This document shows positions 15,392-24,784 of a stretch of 64,000 nt of DNA, one piece after another. The translations under genes and the position numbers were made by a program. The stretch comes from Paractinoplanes ferrugineus (GTDB lineage Bacteria; Actinomycetota; Actinomycetes; Mycobacteriales; Micromonosporaceae), in contig NZ_BOMM01000036.1 of the NCBI RefSeq assembly GCF_016862195.1, positions 46,221 to 110,220 on the forward strand. The letters are read 5' to 3'. The notes under the pieces are model-generated. The model searched no databases, had not been told where the DNA came from, and was given only the letters and a program-made list of their open reading frames with translations. The first letter of the stretch is position 1. Each line of letters opens with the position of its first letter.

Positions 15392-18220
15392 TCACGCCGC
15401 GGTGAGGAAGACCCGGCTGGCCTGCACCCGAGTGCGTACCTGCAGCTTGTCGAAGATGTGACCGACGTGGACGCCGACCGTGCGCTCGGAGATGAACAGC
15501 TTCTCGCCGATCTCCCGGTTGGTCAGGCCCTCGGCCATCGCGGCCAGCACCTCCCGCTCGCGCGAGGTGAGAATGCCCAGCTCATCGCCCGGATTGGGGT
15601 CCGGCGGGCGCAACGGCAGGGTCGGCACGTCGTCGGCGAGCGCGACTCGGAACCGCTGGGCCGTCGCGATGATCTCGTCGGCGAGCGGTCGCGCGCCCAT
15701 CGCGATCGTCGTCGCGTACGCCTCGCGCAGCGCGATCACCGCGGTGGCCTTGCGTGTCGACGTAGTCCGCCGGGTGAGCGCCGCCTCGGCCCGCCGGAGC
15801 CGGGAATAGGCGGCCGGGTAGGGCTGGCTGCGCCGATCCCAGGCGGTGGCGGCCCGAAGCCAGGGCTCCGGGTCGTGCCGCTGCTCGATGCGGCTGATCT
15901 CGGCGTTGCACAGTTCGATGTAGCCGTCGATGACCGCGCGCACCGGGGTCGCGGCACTGTCGACGCCGTCGGTCATCCGCTGCACCACCGTCTTGAGCCG
16001 GCGGAGCGCACCCGGGTCGACCTGCTCGCCGTCGCTCAGGGCCTCGGCCTCGGCGCGCAAGCCGTGCCAGGCCAGGATGCCGAGCAGCATCAGGTCGTCG
16101 GCGCGGGTCTCGGTGAGTCCGCGTTGCACGGCCGCGCGGGCCTGGGTGTGCTGGCGCTGCCACATGGCAAGACCGGAGCGCAACGTCAGCATCGGCAGCA
16201 CGTGCCTGGCGCCACCGCCCGCGAGCAGGGTGGCGACGGCGTCGAGATCGCGGGTGGCGGCCTCGATGTTGCCGAACCCGACCCAGAGCCGGCAGCGGGC
16301 CAGCAGCAGCTCGACCGCGTCGGCGCCGGACGGCCGGTGCCGCATGGCCGCCTCGAGCACCGTGTCGGCCTCGGACCACTGGCCGACCCGGAACAGGCCG
16401 TTGCCGGCGATGGCCAGCAGGCGGGTCTGATAGGTGCGGCCCACCCCCAGCGAGGCCAGCCGCTCGGCGCCGCGGCGGGCCACCAGCACGCCCTCCTCGA
16501 CCTTGTTGAGCGGCCCGGTGAGCAGCTCGGCGAGGTGCAGATAGGCCACCCCCAGGTCGTCCGGGTGCCCGGAGCGCTCGGCGATCTCCACCGCCTGCCG
16601 GATGACGGCCAGACCGGCGTCGGGATCCTCCCGGAACGCCGAGCTGAAACCGAGCGCGGCACTGGCCCGCACCAGGTCAGCGGTGCTGCCGTTCTCCGCG
16701 GCCAGGTCGAGGGCCTCGGCGGCGCGCTCGAAGGCATCGGCGTAACGGCAAAGATGAACAAGCAGTTCAGCGAGGTACGCCGCGGCCGACGCCCGCTGGC
16801 GCGGGGTGCAGTCGGGCGCCTCGAGAGCCAATTGGTACTCCACCTCGGCCGTCGCCGACCGCCCCGCCGCGGCGAGGTAGCGCGCGCGACGAAGATGCAG
16901 GTCGCAGCGGCCCGGGGCGTCCGGGCGCCCGGCCAGCTCGGCCAGCCGGGCCAGGGCCCGCTGGTGCTCCCCGCACAGGTGGGCCGACTCGGCCGCGTGC
17001 GCCAGCAGCTCGGTGCGCTCGGGGGCGTCGTCGGCGGTCAGGTCCAACGCCAGGGACCAGTAACGATGGGCCTCGGTGAAGCCGTACAACTTCTCCGCCG
17101 ACCGCGCCGCCGCGACCACCGAAGGCAGCGCCCGGGCCGGCTCACCGGCCCGCTGCCAGTGATGCGCCAGGCGGGCGTGGTCGATCGTGCCGCCGGCCTC
17201 CATCGCCTCGGCATAACGCCGGTGCAGCGACGTGGCCTCGGCCGGCAGGACCTCGGCCTCGAGGATCTCGGCCACCAGCCGGTGCCGCAGCCGGTAACCC
17301 TCCGCCGAGCTGGCCACGAACCGGTGCGCCACGGCCGCCCGGATCGCCTCGATCAGCTCGTCCTCGCCGAGTTTGGTCACCCGGGCCAGCACGGCGTGCT
17401 CGATCGGCTCGACACCGGCCGAGATCGCGTGGACCACCGAGTGGGCCGGGGCCGGCAACTCGTCCACCCGGGACAGGAAGATCTCGCGCAGCGTGTCGGA
17501 CAGCTCGACCCGGCCGTCGCGCAGGTCACGGGCCAGTTCCTCGACCACGAAGGGGTTGCCGCCGGAGCGCTTGAAGACCCGGTCGGAATCTTCCGGTTCG
17601 ACGGGGCCCCCGGTGATCGCGCTGACCAGCTCCTGCGTCTGGGCCCGGTCCAGCGGGGAAAGATCCACGACGCGTACGGACCGGAGCCGGCGCAGCTCGG
17701 CGAGCACCCGGCGCAGCGGGTGGGCGCCGTGCAACGCCTCGGCCCGCACCGCGGCCAGCACCGACAGCTCGACGCCGCCGAGCCCGGCCAACAGGTAGAG
17801 CAGCAGTTGACGGGTGCTGCGGTCGGCCCACTGCAGGTCGTCGAGGACCAGCAGCAGCCGCCGGCCGCCGGCGACCGCGCGCAGATCGCGGGAGACCCGG
17901 TCGAGCAGGGCGCCCGGATCGTCGGCACTGGTGTCGGACTGCCGCAGTCGCGGCTCGGCCTGCCGGAGCGCCTGCAGAACCGGGTGCAACGGGGATGCGT
18001 CACCGATGTCGAGGCAGGTTCCGGACAGCACGGCGACACCCGCGGCGCTCATCGCCCGGGCAGTCTCCCGCAACAACCGGCTCTTGCCGACACCGCTCTC
18101 GCCGGTGACGAACACCGCGGCGGTGCCACCCGGACCGACGTTGCGCAGGTCGGACAGGACCTCGGCAAGCGTGTCGGTGCGACCGACAAGCGGACCGTCG
18201 TCCCCCTCCTCGCTGGCCAT
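15392..18220 (-). CDS. Large LuxR-family regulator with AAA ATPase domain
   Basis: A 942-residue regulator of the LAL/STAND type. The ATG at 18220 (MASEEGDDGPLVGR) is taken because the fold begins with the LVGR box just after it. The ATPase part has Walker A GESGVGKSRLL (about 40-50) and Walker B LLLVLDDLQWAD. A long helical repeat (TPR-like) region follows from about 400 to 850, and a C-terminal LuxR helix-turn-helix (LTSREREVLAAMAEGLTNREIGEKLF) ends the protein. Such proteins bind an inducer through the repeat region and activate transcription. It is divergent from the cyclase gene at 18397 and may control it. Confidence 0.9.
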   Translation of the reverse strand: MASEEGDDGPLVGRTDTLAEVLSDLRNVGPGGTAAVFVTGESGVGKSRLLRETARAMSAAGVAVLSGTCLDIGDASPLHPVLQALRQAEPRLRQSDTSADDPGALLDRVSRDLRAVAGGRRLLLVLDDLQWADRSTRQLLLYLLAGLGGVELSVLAAVRAEALHGAHPLRRVLAELRRLRSVRVVDLSPLDRAQTQELVSAITGGPVEPEDSDRVFKRSGGNPFVVEELARDLRDGRVELSDTLREIFLSRVDELPAPAHSVVHAISAGVEPIEHAVLARVTKLGEDELIEAIRAAVAHRFVASSAEGYRLRHRLVAEILEAEVLPAEATSLHRRYAEAMEAGGTIDHARLAHHWQRAGEPARALPSVVAAARSAEKLYGFTEAHRYWSLALDLTADDAPERTELLAHAAESAHLCGEHQRALARLAELAGRPDAPGRCDLHLRRARYLAAAGRSATAEVEYQLALEAPDCTPRQRASAAAYLAELLVHLCRYADAFERAAEALDLAAENGSTADLVRASAALGFSSAFREDPDAGLAVIRQAVEIAERSGHPDDLGVAYLHLAELLTGPLNKVEEGVLVARRGAERLASLGVGRTYQTRLLAIAGNGLFRVGQWSEADTVLEAAMRHRPSGADAVELLLARCRLWVGFGNIEAATRDLDAVATLLAGGGARHVLPMLTLRSGLAMWQRQHTQARAAVQRGLTETRADDLMLLGILAWHGLRAEAEALSDGEQVDPGALRRLKTVVQRMTDGVDSAATPVRAVIDGYIELCNAEISRIEQRHDPEPWLRAATAWDRRSQPYPAAYSRLRRAEAALTRRTTSTRKATAVIALREAYATTIAMGARPLADEIIATAQRFRVALADDVPTLPLRPPDPNPGDELGILTSREREVLAAMAEGLTNREIGEKLFISERTVGVHVGHIFDKLQVRTRVQASRVFLTAA

Positions 18221-18304
18221 GCAGGGCAGCCTAGTGCGAATCGACCTATCACGTTGTCGGCGGTTCGGTCTGTTCTGCGTCACAAAATGACGGGGCGCCG
18301 CAAG

Positions 18305-18326
18305 GTCAGAGATACGTCGTTCTGAC
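18305..18326. promoter_or_regulatory. Inverted repeat in divergent promoter region
   Basis: GTCAGA (18305-18310) and TCTGAC (18321-18326) form a 6-10-6 inverted repeat between the LuxR-type gene and the cyclase gene. It is a possible site for the LuxR-type regulator. The repeat is short and could be chance. Confidence 0.25.
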
Positions 18327-18396
18327 GATCCAGAAGTGGACCGGTCCTGGCACCGTTTCTCCCCGGGGCAAGCAGTGATCTGGGGGAGCGTGAGAC

Positions 18397-19026
18397 ATGA
18401 CCGCAATCGCTATGGCGGAGCAGGAGCGGCGTCAGACCGTGACCGTCCTCTTCATCGACATCGTGGGCTTCACCTCACTGGTCGACGAACTGGACTGCGC
18501 GGTGGTCCGCGCATTGCAACGGGACTACTTCTCGACCGTGTCCGAGGTGGTCCGCGCGGGGGGCGGCGTCATCGAGAAATACGTCGGGGACGCGGTGATG
18601 GCGGTGTTCGGCACCGGGGCGGGGGGCTTCGGTGCGGAGGCGGCCGCTTCGGCGGTACGGGTGGGCCTGTCGGTCCAGGAGGCGTTGAGGGGGCAACTCC
18701 TGGCCGGCAGGTTCGCTGTCCGCACCCGGGTGGGTCTGGCGACCGGCGACGTGATCGTCGATGTCGAGGCCGCTCGGGATTTCGGGCACGGGATGATCAG
18801 CGGAAGTGTGGTCAGTACGGCCGCGCGTCTGCAGGCGTACGCGCCGCACGACACGGTGGTGGTGTGCGCGGCGACCCAGGCGGTCACCGATCGGTTGATC
18901 GCCTATCAGGAGCTGCCCCCGGTCCGGGTGGCCGGCAAGCCGTACCCGCTCGATCTGTGGCGTGCGCTGCAGCCGCAGCGGGTCCCGGTCGGCGCCGGGC
19001 AGCTCTGCGGGGTGGGCGCGGAATAG
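18397..19026 (+). CDS. Class III nucleotidyl cyclase-like protein, altered active site
   Basis: A 209-residue, single-domain cytosolic protein. The cyclase homology domain shows both metal-binding aspartates (Asp21 in FIDIVGFTSL, Asp65 in EKYVGD) and Lys61, usual for ATP selection. In the second half the canonical TVN-TAAR pattern reads VVS-TAAR: the residue that helps choose the base is Val138, and the transition-state Asn is Ser140, while Arg144 is kept. Activity is therefore uncertain; it may be a weak cyclase or a nucleotide sensor. GGGGGAG precedes the ATG. It is divergent from the LuxR-type regulator. Confidence 0.83.
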   Translation: MTAIAMAEQERRQTVTVLFIDIVGFTSLVDELDCAVVRALQRDYFSTVSEVVRAGGGVIEKYVGDAVMAVFGTGAGGFGAEAAASAVRVGLSVQEALRGQLLAGRFAVRTRVGLATGDVIVDVEAARDFGHGMISGSVVSTAARLQAYAPHDTVVVCAATQAVTDRLIAYQELPPVRVAGKPYPLDLWRALQPQRVPVGAGQLCGVGAE

Positions 19027-19174
19027 GTCCGCGCACCTCACGGCGGGCGTCGATGGGGGCACCGGCGCCCGCCCTCCGCAGTGTGTCGCGACACCGTTGA
19101 ACAGAAGTTGTCAGAGGCTCCCGGTAGGCTCGCCGCGAATTGACCACACCTAGGGCCACCGGGAGAAGCAGCTA

Positions 19175-21226
19175 GTGACCGCGGAAATCCTGTACGGGGC
19201 GGACGACCTCACGCACCTCGAAGGGCTGGACGCTGTCCGCAAGCGCCCGGGAATGTACATCGGCTCCACCGACAGCCGCGGTGTCAACCACCTGGCCAAC
19301 GAGATCATCGACAACTGCACCGACGAGGGTGTCGCGGGTCATGCCACCCAGGTGGCGGTGATCCTGCACGACGACGGATCGGTGCAGGTCGACGACGACG
19401 GCCGGGGCATCCCGACCGACGTCAATGCCAAGTCCGGTCTCAACGGCGTCGAGCTCGTGCTGACCCGGCTGCACGCCGGCGGCAAGTTCGGCGGCGCCGG
19501 TTACAAGACGTCCGGCGGTCTGCACGGTGTCGGCGCCTCCGCTGTCAACGCCCTCTCGCTGCGCTTCGACGTCCAGGTCAAGCGGGACGGCAAGGTGCAC
19601 GAGATCTCCTTCCACCGCGGTCAGCCGGGCACCTTCGACGGTCCCGGTCCCAGGGCGGCCTTCCACCCCGAGTCCGGCCTGCGGGTCGTGCGCAAGATGA
19701 AGCGCGGGGAGTCGAGCGGCACCTCGATCCGCTATTGGTACGACTCCCGCTACTTCGAGACCGGCGCCCGGCTCGACGTCGACGCGGTGCGGGCCAAACT
19801 GCGCAACACGGCGTTCCTGGTGCCCGGTGTGATCTACACGCTGCGCGACGAGAGCGCCGAGGAGACCACCACCGAGACGTTCCATTACCCGCACGGCCTC
19901 ACCGACATGGTCGAGTTCCTCGCCCACGCGGGGGACAAGCCGGTCTCGGGCATCCTGATGGTCCACGGCGAGGGCACCTACAAGGAGAACGCCGCCGACG
20001 CCAACGGGGTGATGCAGTCCAACGTCGAGCGCCGGGCCGAGATCGAGATCGCGTTCCGCTGGGGCACCGGTTACGAGCGCACCGTCGAGAGCTTCACCAA
20101 CACGATCCGCAACGTGCACGGCGGCACCCACCGCAAGGGCTTCGAGCGGGCCCTGGTGCGGTCGCTGACCGAGGCCATCCGCAACACCCGTGGCCTGCTG
20201 CGCCCCAAGGAGGACGTGCCGGTCCTCGACGACCTGCTCGAGGGCATGACCGCGGTCATCCACGTGCGCGTCCCCGAGCCGCAGTTCACCTCGCAGACCA
20301 AGGACGAGCTGTCCACGGCCGGCATCACGCGGGTGGTGCAGAGCCTGACGGAGGCGTACGTCAAGGAGTGGGTCGACGGCCGCAAGACGAAGGCCGAAGC
20401 CCGCACCGTCCTGCAGAAGGTGGTGGACGCGGCCCGCGTCCGGCTCACCCAGAAGCAGCAGAAAGACGCGGCCCGGCGCAAGACCGCGCTCGAGGGCGCG
20501 TCGATGCCGCCCAAGCTGGTCGACTGCCGGGCCACCGGCATCGCCCGCTCGGAGCTCTACATCGTCGAGGGTGACAGCGCCCTCGGCACCGCCCGGATGG
20601 CCCGCAGCTCGGAATATCAGGCTTTGCTCCCGATCCGGGGCAAGATCCTGAATGTGCAGAAGGCGTCGCTGCAGCAGGTGCTCGACAACGCCGAGTGCTC
20701 GGCCATCGTGCAGGTGCTCGGCGCCGGCTCGGGCCGCACCTTCGAGGTGAGCTCGATGCGTTACGGCCGCGTCATGATCATGGCGGACGCCGACGTCGAC
20801 GGCTCGCACATCCGCACGCTGCTGATCACCCTGTTCGCGAAATACATGCGCCCGGTGATCGAGCAGGGCCGGCTCTTCGCCGCGATGCCGCCGCTGCACA
20901 AGGTCGTCACCAAGGGCCGCAACGCCGAGACCATCTTCACCTATACGCAGCAGGAGATGGAGTCCACGGTGTCGCGCATCGAGCGTGGCGGCCGGAGCGT
21001 GCAGCGACCGGTGCCCCGGTTCAAGGGCCTCGGTGAGATGGACGCCGACGAGCTGTGGGACACCACGATGAACCCGGCCACCCGCACCGTGCGGCGCATC
21101 ACGATGGATGACGCCGAGCGCGCCGAGGAGACCCTCGAGCTGCTGATGGGTGAGCGTGTCGAGCCCCGGAAGAACTGGTTGATCGAGTCATCCGGCCGGA
21201 TCGACCAAGAGACGATCGACGCCTGA
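19175..21226 (+). CDS. parE: DNA topoisomerase IV subunit B (ParE/GyrB family)
   Basis: A 683-residue ATPase subunit of a type IIA topoisomerase. The GHKL ATPase domain has EIIDNCTDE, DDDGRGIP and the lid KTSGGLHGVGASAVNALS. The TOPRIM domain has VEGDSALGTA (about 465) and DADVDGSHIRT. The EGDSALGTA variant, with Leu in place of the usual Gly, is typical of the actinobacterial ParE lineage rather than GyrB. The GTG at 19175 has GGGAG upstream. The partner subunit gene begins 14 nt after its stop, so they form one operon that decatenates or relaxes chromosomes. Confidence 0.9.
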   Translation: MTAEILYGADDLTHLEGLDAVRKRPGMYIGSTDSRGVNHLANEIIDNCTDEGVAGHATQVAVILHDDGSVQVDDDGRGIPTDVNAKSGLNGVELVLTRLHAGGKFGGAGYKTSGGLHGVGASAVNALSLRFDVQVKRDGKVHEISFHRGQPGTFDGPGPRAAFHPESGLRVVRKMKRGESSGTSIRYWYDSRYFETGARLDVDAVRAKLRNTAFLVPGVIYTLRDESAEETTTETFHYPHGLTDMVEFLAHAGDKPVSGILMVHGEGTYKENAADANGVMQSNVERRAEIEIAFRWGTGYERTVESFTNTIRNVHGGTHRKGFERALVRSLTEAIRNTRGLLRPKEDVPVLDDLLEGMTAVIHVRVPEPQFTSQTKDELSTAGITRVVQSLTEAYVKEWVDGRKTKAEARTVLQKVVDAARVRLTQKQQKDAARRKTALEGASMPPKLVDCRATGIARSELYIVEGDSALGTARMARSSEYQALLPIRGKILNVQKASLQQVLDNAECSAIVQVLGAGSGRTFEVSSMRYGRVMIMADADVDGSHIRTLLITLFAKYMRPVIEQGRLFAAMPPLHKVVTKGRNAETIFTYTQQEMESTVSRIERGGRSVQRPVPRFKGLGEMDADELWDTTMNPATRTVRRITMDDAERAEETLELLMGERVEPRKNWLIESSGRIDQETIDA

Positions 21227-21240
21227 GAGGTCGCTGTCAC

Positions 21241-23763
21241 ATGGCACGCCGCAAGAACACCGATAACCGCGTCGACCTGTCCGCGTTCGACCAGGCCGGC
21301 GCCCGGGTCATCGACAACCCGCTGACCACCGAAGTGGAGGACTCCTACCTGGAGTACGCCTATTCGGTGATCCACTCACGGGCCCTGCCCGACGCCCGGG
21401 ACGGCCTCAAGCCCGTGCACCGGCGCATCCTGTGGTCGATGTCCGAGCAGGGCCACCGCCCCGACCGGGCCTACGTCAAGTCGGCCCGCGTCGTCGGTGA
21501 CGTGATGGGTAAATACCACCCGCACGGCGACGTCGCGATCTACGACGCCCTGGTCCGCCTCGCGCAGGACTTCTCGCTCAACGCTCCGCTGATCGACGGC
21601 CACGGCAACTTCGGCTCGCCCGACGACGGACCGGCCGCCGCGCGGTACACCGAGGCGCGCATGTCCAACGAGGCGATGCTGCTGGTCGGCGAGCTCGGCG
21701 AGGGCACGGTCGACTTCAAGCCGACCTACGACGGCTCCGACCTCGAGCCCAAGGTGCTGCCGGCGGCGTTCCCCAACCTGCTGGTCAACGGCACGTCCGG
21801 CATCGCGGTCGGCATGGCGACCAACATGATCCCGCACAACCTGGGCGAGGTCGTGGCGGCCGCCCGGCACCTGATCAACAATCCCGAGGCGTCGCTCGAC
21901 GACCTGATGCGCTTCGTGCCCGGCCCCGACCTGCCGACCGGCGGGCAGCTGCTCGGCCTCGACGAGGTGCGCCGCGCCTACGAGACCGGCCGGGGCGTGG
22001 TGCGCATGCGGGCCCGCGCCGAGACCGGCCCGCTCGAGGGCGGTCGCGGCCGGCAGGCGATCACGGTGACCGAACTGCCCTACGGCGTCGGCACCGAGAA
22101 GATCATCGAGGCGATCACCGACGAGGTGAAGGGCAAGCCGATCACCTCGGGTCCGCGTCGTGGCCAGCGGCAGGCGGCTCGCCTCACGGGCATCGCCGAC
22201 GTCAAGGACCTCACCGACCGCGAGCACGGCACCCGGCTCGTCATCGAGTGCAAGGTCGGGGTCAACCCGCAGGCCCTGCTGGCCGACCTCTACCGCCTGA
22301 CCCCGCTCGAGAGCTCGTTCGGCATCAACAACCTGGTGCTGCTCGCCGGCCAACCGCAGACGCTGGGCCTCAAGCCGCTGCTCGAGGTGTTCGTCAACCA
22401 CCGCTACGAGGTGGTGACCCGGCGCACCGAGTTCCGCCGCACCAAGCGGCTCGACCGCCTGCACCTGGTCGACGGCCTGCTCATCGCCCTGATCGACATC
22501 GACCGGGTGGTCGCCGTCATCCGGGGCAGCGACGACGCGGCCGCCGCCAAGTCGTCCCTGATGAGCGAGTTCTCGCTGTCCGACATCCAGGCGACGTACA
22601 TCCTGGACACCCCGCTGCGGCGGCTCACCCGCTTCGACCGCATCGAGCTCGAGACCGAGCAGGAACGGTTGCGCAACGAGATCGCCGAGCTGTCCCGCAT
22701 CCTCGACGACGAAGAGGTGCTCAAGCAGGTCGTCTCCGACGAACTGGCCGAGGTCGCCGGCTCGTACGCCGCGCCCCGCCGCACCACGCTTATCGACGGT
22801 GACCTCAAGGAGGTTCTCGCCGCCTCGATACCGGCCGGTCCGCTCGAGGTCGCCGACGACCCGTGCCAGGTGATCCTGTCGGCGACCGGCCTGATCGCCC
22901 GCACCGCCGCCGAGAGCGAGGAGGCCACCGAGGCCCGCCGCCGCTCCGGCCGGGTCAAGCACGACGCGGTCCGCGCCCTGATCCACTCGACCGCCCGTGG
23001 CCGCATCCTGCTGATCACCAACCGGGGCCGGGCGTTCAAGACCGACGTGCTGCCGTTGCCGGTGCTGCCCGAGCAGGTCGGCACGGTGTCGCTGCGCGGC
23101 GGCATGTCGGCGGCCGAGCTGGTGCCGCTGGAGAAGGGCGAGCGGGTCGTCGGCCTGGCCCCGCTCACCGACGACAAGGGTCCCGGCCTCGCGATGGGCA
23201 CGAAGCACGGCGTGGTCAAGGTGTGCGCGCCGGAATGGCCGGTCCGCTCCGACGAGTTCGAGGTGATCACCCTCAAGGACGGCGACGAGGTCCTGCAGGC
23301 CACCTGGCTCGGCGACGGCAACGAGACGCTGGCCTTCGTCACCTCCGACGCGTCGATGCTGAAGTTCGCCGCCAAACTGGTTCGCCCGCAGGGCCTCAAG
23401 GGCGGCGGCATGGCCGGCATCAACCTGACGGCCGACGCCGAGGTCCTCGCGTTCAACGTGATCGTGACAGCCGACTCCGCACACGGCGAGCCGATGGTGG
23501 TGACGTCGACCGGCACCCAGGTGAAGGTCACCCCGTTCGAGCTCTACCCGGCCAAGGGCCGAGCCACCGGTGGTGTTCGTGTGCAACGTTTCCTCAAGGG
23601 CGAGACGCAGCTGACAGTGGCGTGGGTGGGCCCGCGTCCGGTCGGTGCCAGCAGCACCGGCGACCCGGTCGAACTGCCCGAACCAGACACCCGCCGCGAC
23701 GGCTCCGGCACCGCCGTCATCATGGGTCCCCAGATCATCGGGCACCTGATCGAGCGAGGCTGA
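21241..23763 (+). CDS. parC: DNA topoisomerase IV subunit A (ParC/GyrA family)
   Basis: An 840-residue breakage-reunion subunit. The catalytic Tyr136 lies in AAARYTEAR. The N-terminal winged helix, tower and coiled-coil parts are followed by the C-terminal beta-pinwheel (from about 510). In the quinolone-binding region the sequence is HPHGDVAIYD, so the position of E. coli GyrA Ser83 is Val98 while the Asp87 equivalent, Asp102, is kept. The pairing with parE and the degenerate pinwheel (no clear GyrA box seen) favour topoisomerase IV over gyrase. Transcription probably ends at the hairpin 23781-23810. Confidence 0.9.
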   Translation: MARRKNTDNRVDLSAFDQAGARVIDNPLTTEVEDSYLEYAYSVIHSRALPDARDGLKPVHRRILWSMSEQGHRPDRAYVKSARVVGDVMGKYHPHGDVAIYDALVRLAQDFSLNAPLIDGHGNFGSPDDGPAAARYTEARMSNEAMLLVGELGEGTVDFKPTYDGSDLEPKVLPAAFPNLLVNGTSGIAVGMATNMIPHNLGEVVAAARHLINNPEASLDDLMRFVPGPDLPTGGQLLGLDEVRRAYETGRGVVRMRARAETGPLEGGRGRQAITVTELPYGVGTEKIIEAITDEVKGKPITSGPRRGQRQAARLTGIADVKDLTDREHGTRLVIECKVGVNPQALLADLYRLTPLESSFGINNLVLLAGQPQTLGLKPLLEVFVNHRYEVVTRRTEFRRTKRLDRLHLVDGLLIALIDIDRVVAVIRGSDDAAAAKSSLMSEFSLSDIQATYILDTPLRRLTRFDRIELETEQERLRNEIAELSRILDDEEVLKQVVSDELAEVAGSYAAPRRTTLIDGDLKEVLAASIPAGPLEVADDPCQVILSATGLIARTAAESEEATEARRRSGRVKHDAVRALIHSTARGRILLITNRGRAFKTDVLPLPVLPEQVGTVSLRGGMSAAELVPLEKGERVVGLAPLTDDKGPGLAMGTKHGVVKVCAPEWPVRSDEFEVITLKDGDEVLQATWLGDGNETLAFVTSDASMLKFAAKLVRPQGLKGGGMAGINLTADAEVLAFNVIVTADSAHGEPMVVTSTGTQVKVTPFELYPAKGRATGGVRVQRFLKGETQLTVAWVGPRPVGASSTGDPVELPEPDTRRDGSGTAVIMGPQIIGHLIERG

Positions 23764-23780
23764 TCTCCCGCCTGTCGTGC

Positions 23781-23810
23781 GGCGTGGCGGGTCCTGGACC
23801 CGGCCACGCC
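23781..23810 (+). terminator. Terminator after parE-parC
   Basis: A long hairpin 18 nt behind the parC stop: GGCGTGGC and GCCACGCC form the outer stem, GGGTC and GACCC the inner stem, with one bulged G and a 3-nt loop, followed by GGGTTTC. It separates the topoisomerase operon from the hydrolase gene at 23842. Confidence 0.65.
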
Positions 23811-23841
23811 GGGTTTCGGCCGCCATGCTGGAAGGACGACT

Positions 23842-24756
23842 GTGGGGAACGTTGCCGCGCTGGACGACGTCACCGAGCAGGGAGCCGTGGTCCGGCTCAA
23901 CGGCGTCGACCTGTTCGTCCGCCGCTTCGGCGACCGCGACCGGCCGGTGCTGGTGGTGATTCACGGCGGTCCGACCTGGGATCACAGTTACCTTCTGCCG
24001 GCCCTCGCCGACCTGGTCGACACGGCCCACGTCGTCCTGTTCGACCTGCGCGGCTGCGGGCGCAGTCACCGCACGCCGCCGATCGGGGACCTGCCGGAAA
24101 GCCGGCTGCAACCTCACCTGCTGGCCGACGACGTTGCCGCGCTCATCCAGGCACTGGGCCCCGGCCCCGTCGATGTGCTCGGGTTCTCCTTCGGCGGTCG
24201 CATCGCCATGCGCCTGGTGCGGCAACACCCCGAGGCCGTCGGCCGGCTGATCCTGGCGTCGACCACGGCGTACACAGATTTCGACAGTGAGCTGACAGCC
24301 TCCGCCGATTACCGGCAGCGCCGCGACATGTGCACCGACATCAACTTCGACGACCCCCTGCTGACCGGCCCGACAGCACCGGACGGCGCATTGAGCCGGG
24401 CGATGGCCGTGGCGCAGGCCCCCCTGCAGGTGTGGCGCCTCGACCGCCTCGACGCCTGGCACCAGGTCCTCGATCGAGTGCGCTTCTCCAGTGACTACAA
24501 CCGGCCGTACGCAAACGGATCGCTGCTGCCGGGCGGACCCGACAACGCCGCCGAGGTGTTGTTCGACTGGGGCCGCCCGGTGTTGATCCTGCACGGCGCG
24601 CGAGAGATGACCTTTCCCCTCGGGACCGCCCGGCGGCTGCACGCCGCACTTCCCGCCAGCACACTCGCCGAAATACCCGACGCGGCCCACATGGCGCATT
24701 TCGACAACCCGGTTCTCTGGCTCGCGGCCATCCGCCGGTTCCTGCTGCCGTCCTAG
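23842..24756 (+). CDS. Alpha/beta hydrolase, prolyl iminopeptidase-like
   Basis: A 304-residue cytosolic hydrolase. HGGPTWDHSY (41-50) forms the oxyanion hole, the nucleophile Ser116 sits in GFSFGGR, and the catalytic His is near the C-terminus in AAHMAHFDNP. HGGP followed by a cap domain is typical of prolyl iminopeptidase and related esterases, but the substrate cannot be read from the sequence. The GTG at 23842 has GAAGGA upstream. It is convergent with the VOC gene at 24785. Confidence 0.85.
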   Translation: MGNVAALDDVTEQGAVVRLNGVDLFVRRFGDRDRPVLVVIHGGPTWDHSYLLPALADLVDTAHVVLFDLRGCGRSHRTPPIGDLPESRLQPHLLADDVAALIQALGPGPVDVLGFSFGGRIAMRLVRQHPEAVGRLILASTTAYTDFDSELTASADYRQRRDMCTDINFDDPLLTGPTAPDGALSRAMAVAQAPLQVWRLDRLDAWHQVLDRVRFSSDYNRPYANGSLLPGGPDNAAEVLFDWGRPVLILHGAREMTFPLGTARRLHAALPASTLAEIPDAAHMAHFDNPVLWLAAIRRFLLPS

Positions 24757-24784
24757 CTGCCCCGCGCCCGCGCCGACCCGGCGG

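Noticed and set aside
15458..18325. Long plus-strand frame opposite the LuxR-type regulator
   Set aside because: Composition (Gly/Arg/His/Gln-rich, no motifs) and full overlap with a well-supported gene show it to be a shadow frame.
19090..19174. Promoter boxes upstream of parE (TTGTCA and TAGGCT)
   Set aside because: The spacer between them is 11 bp, too short for a standard promoter, and no better pair was found.
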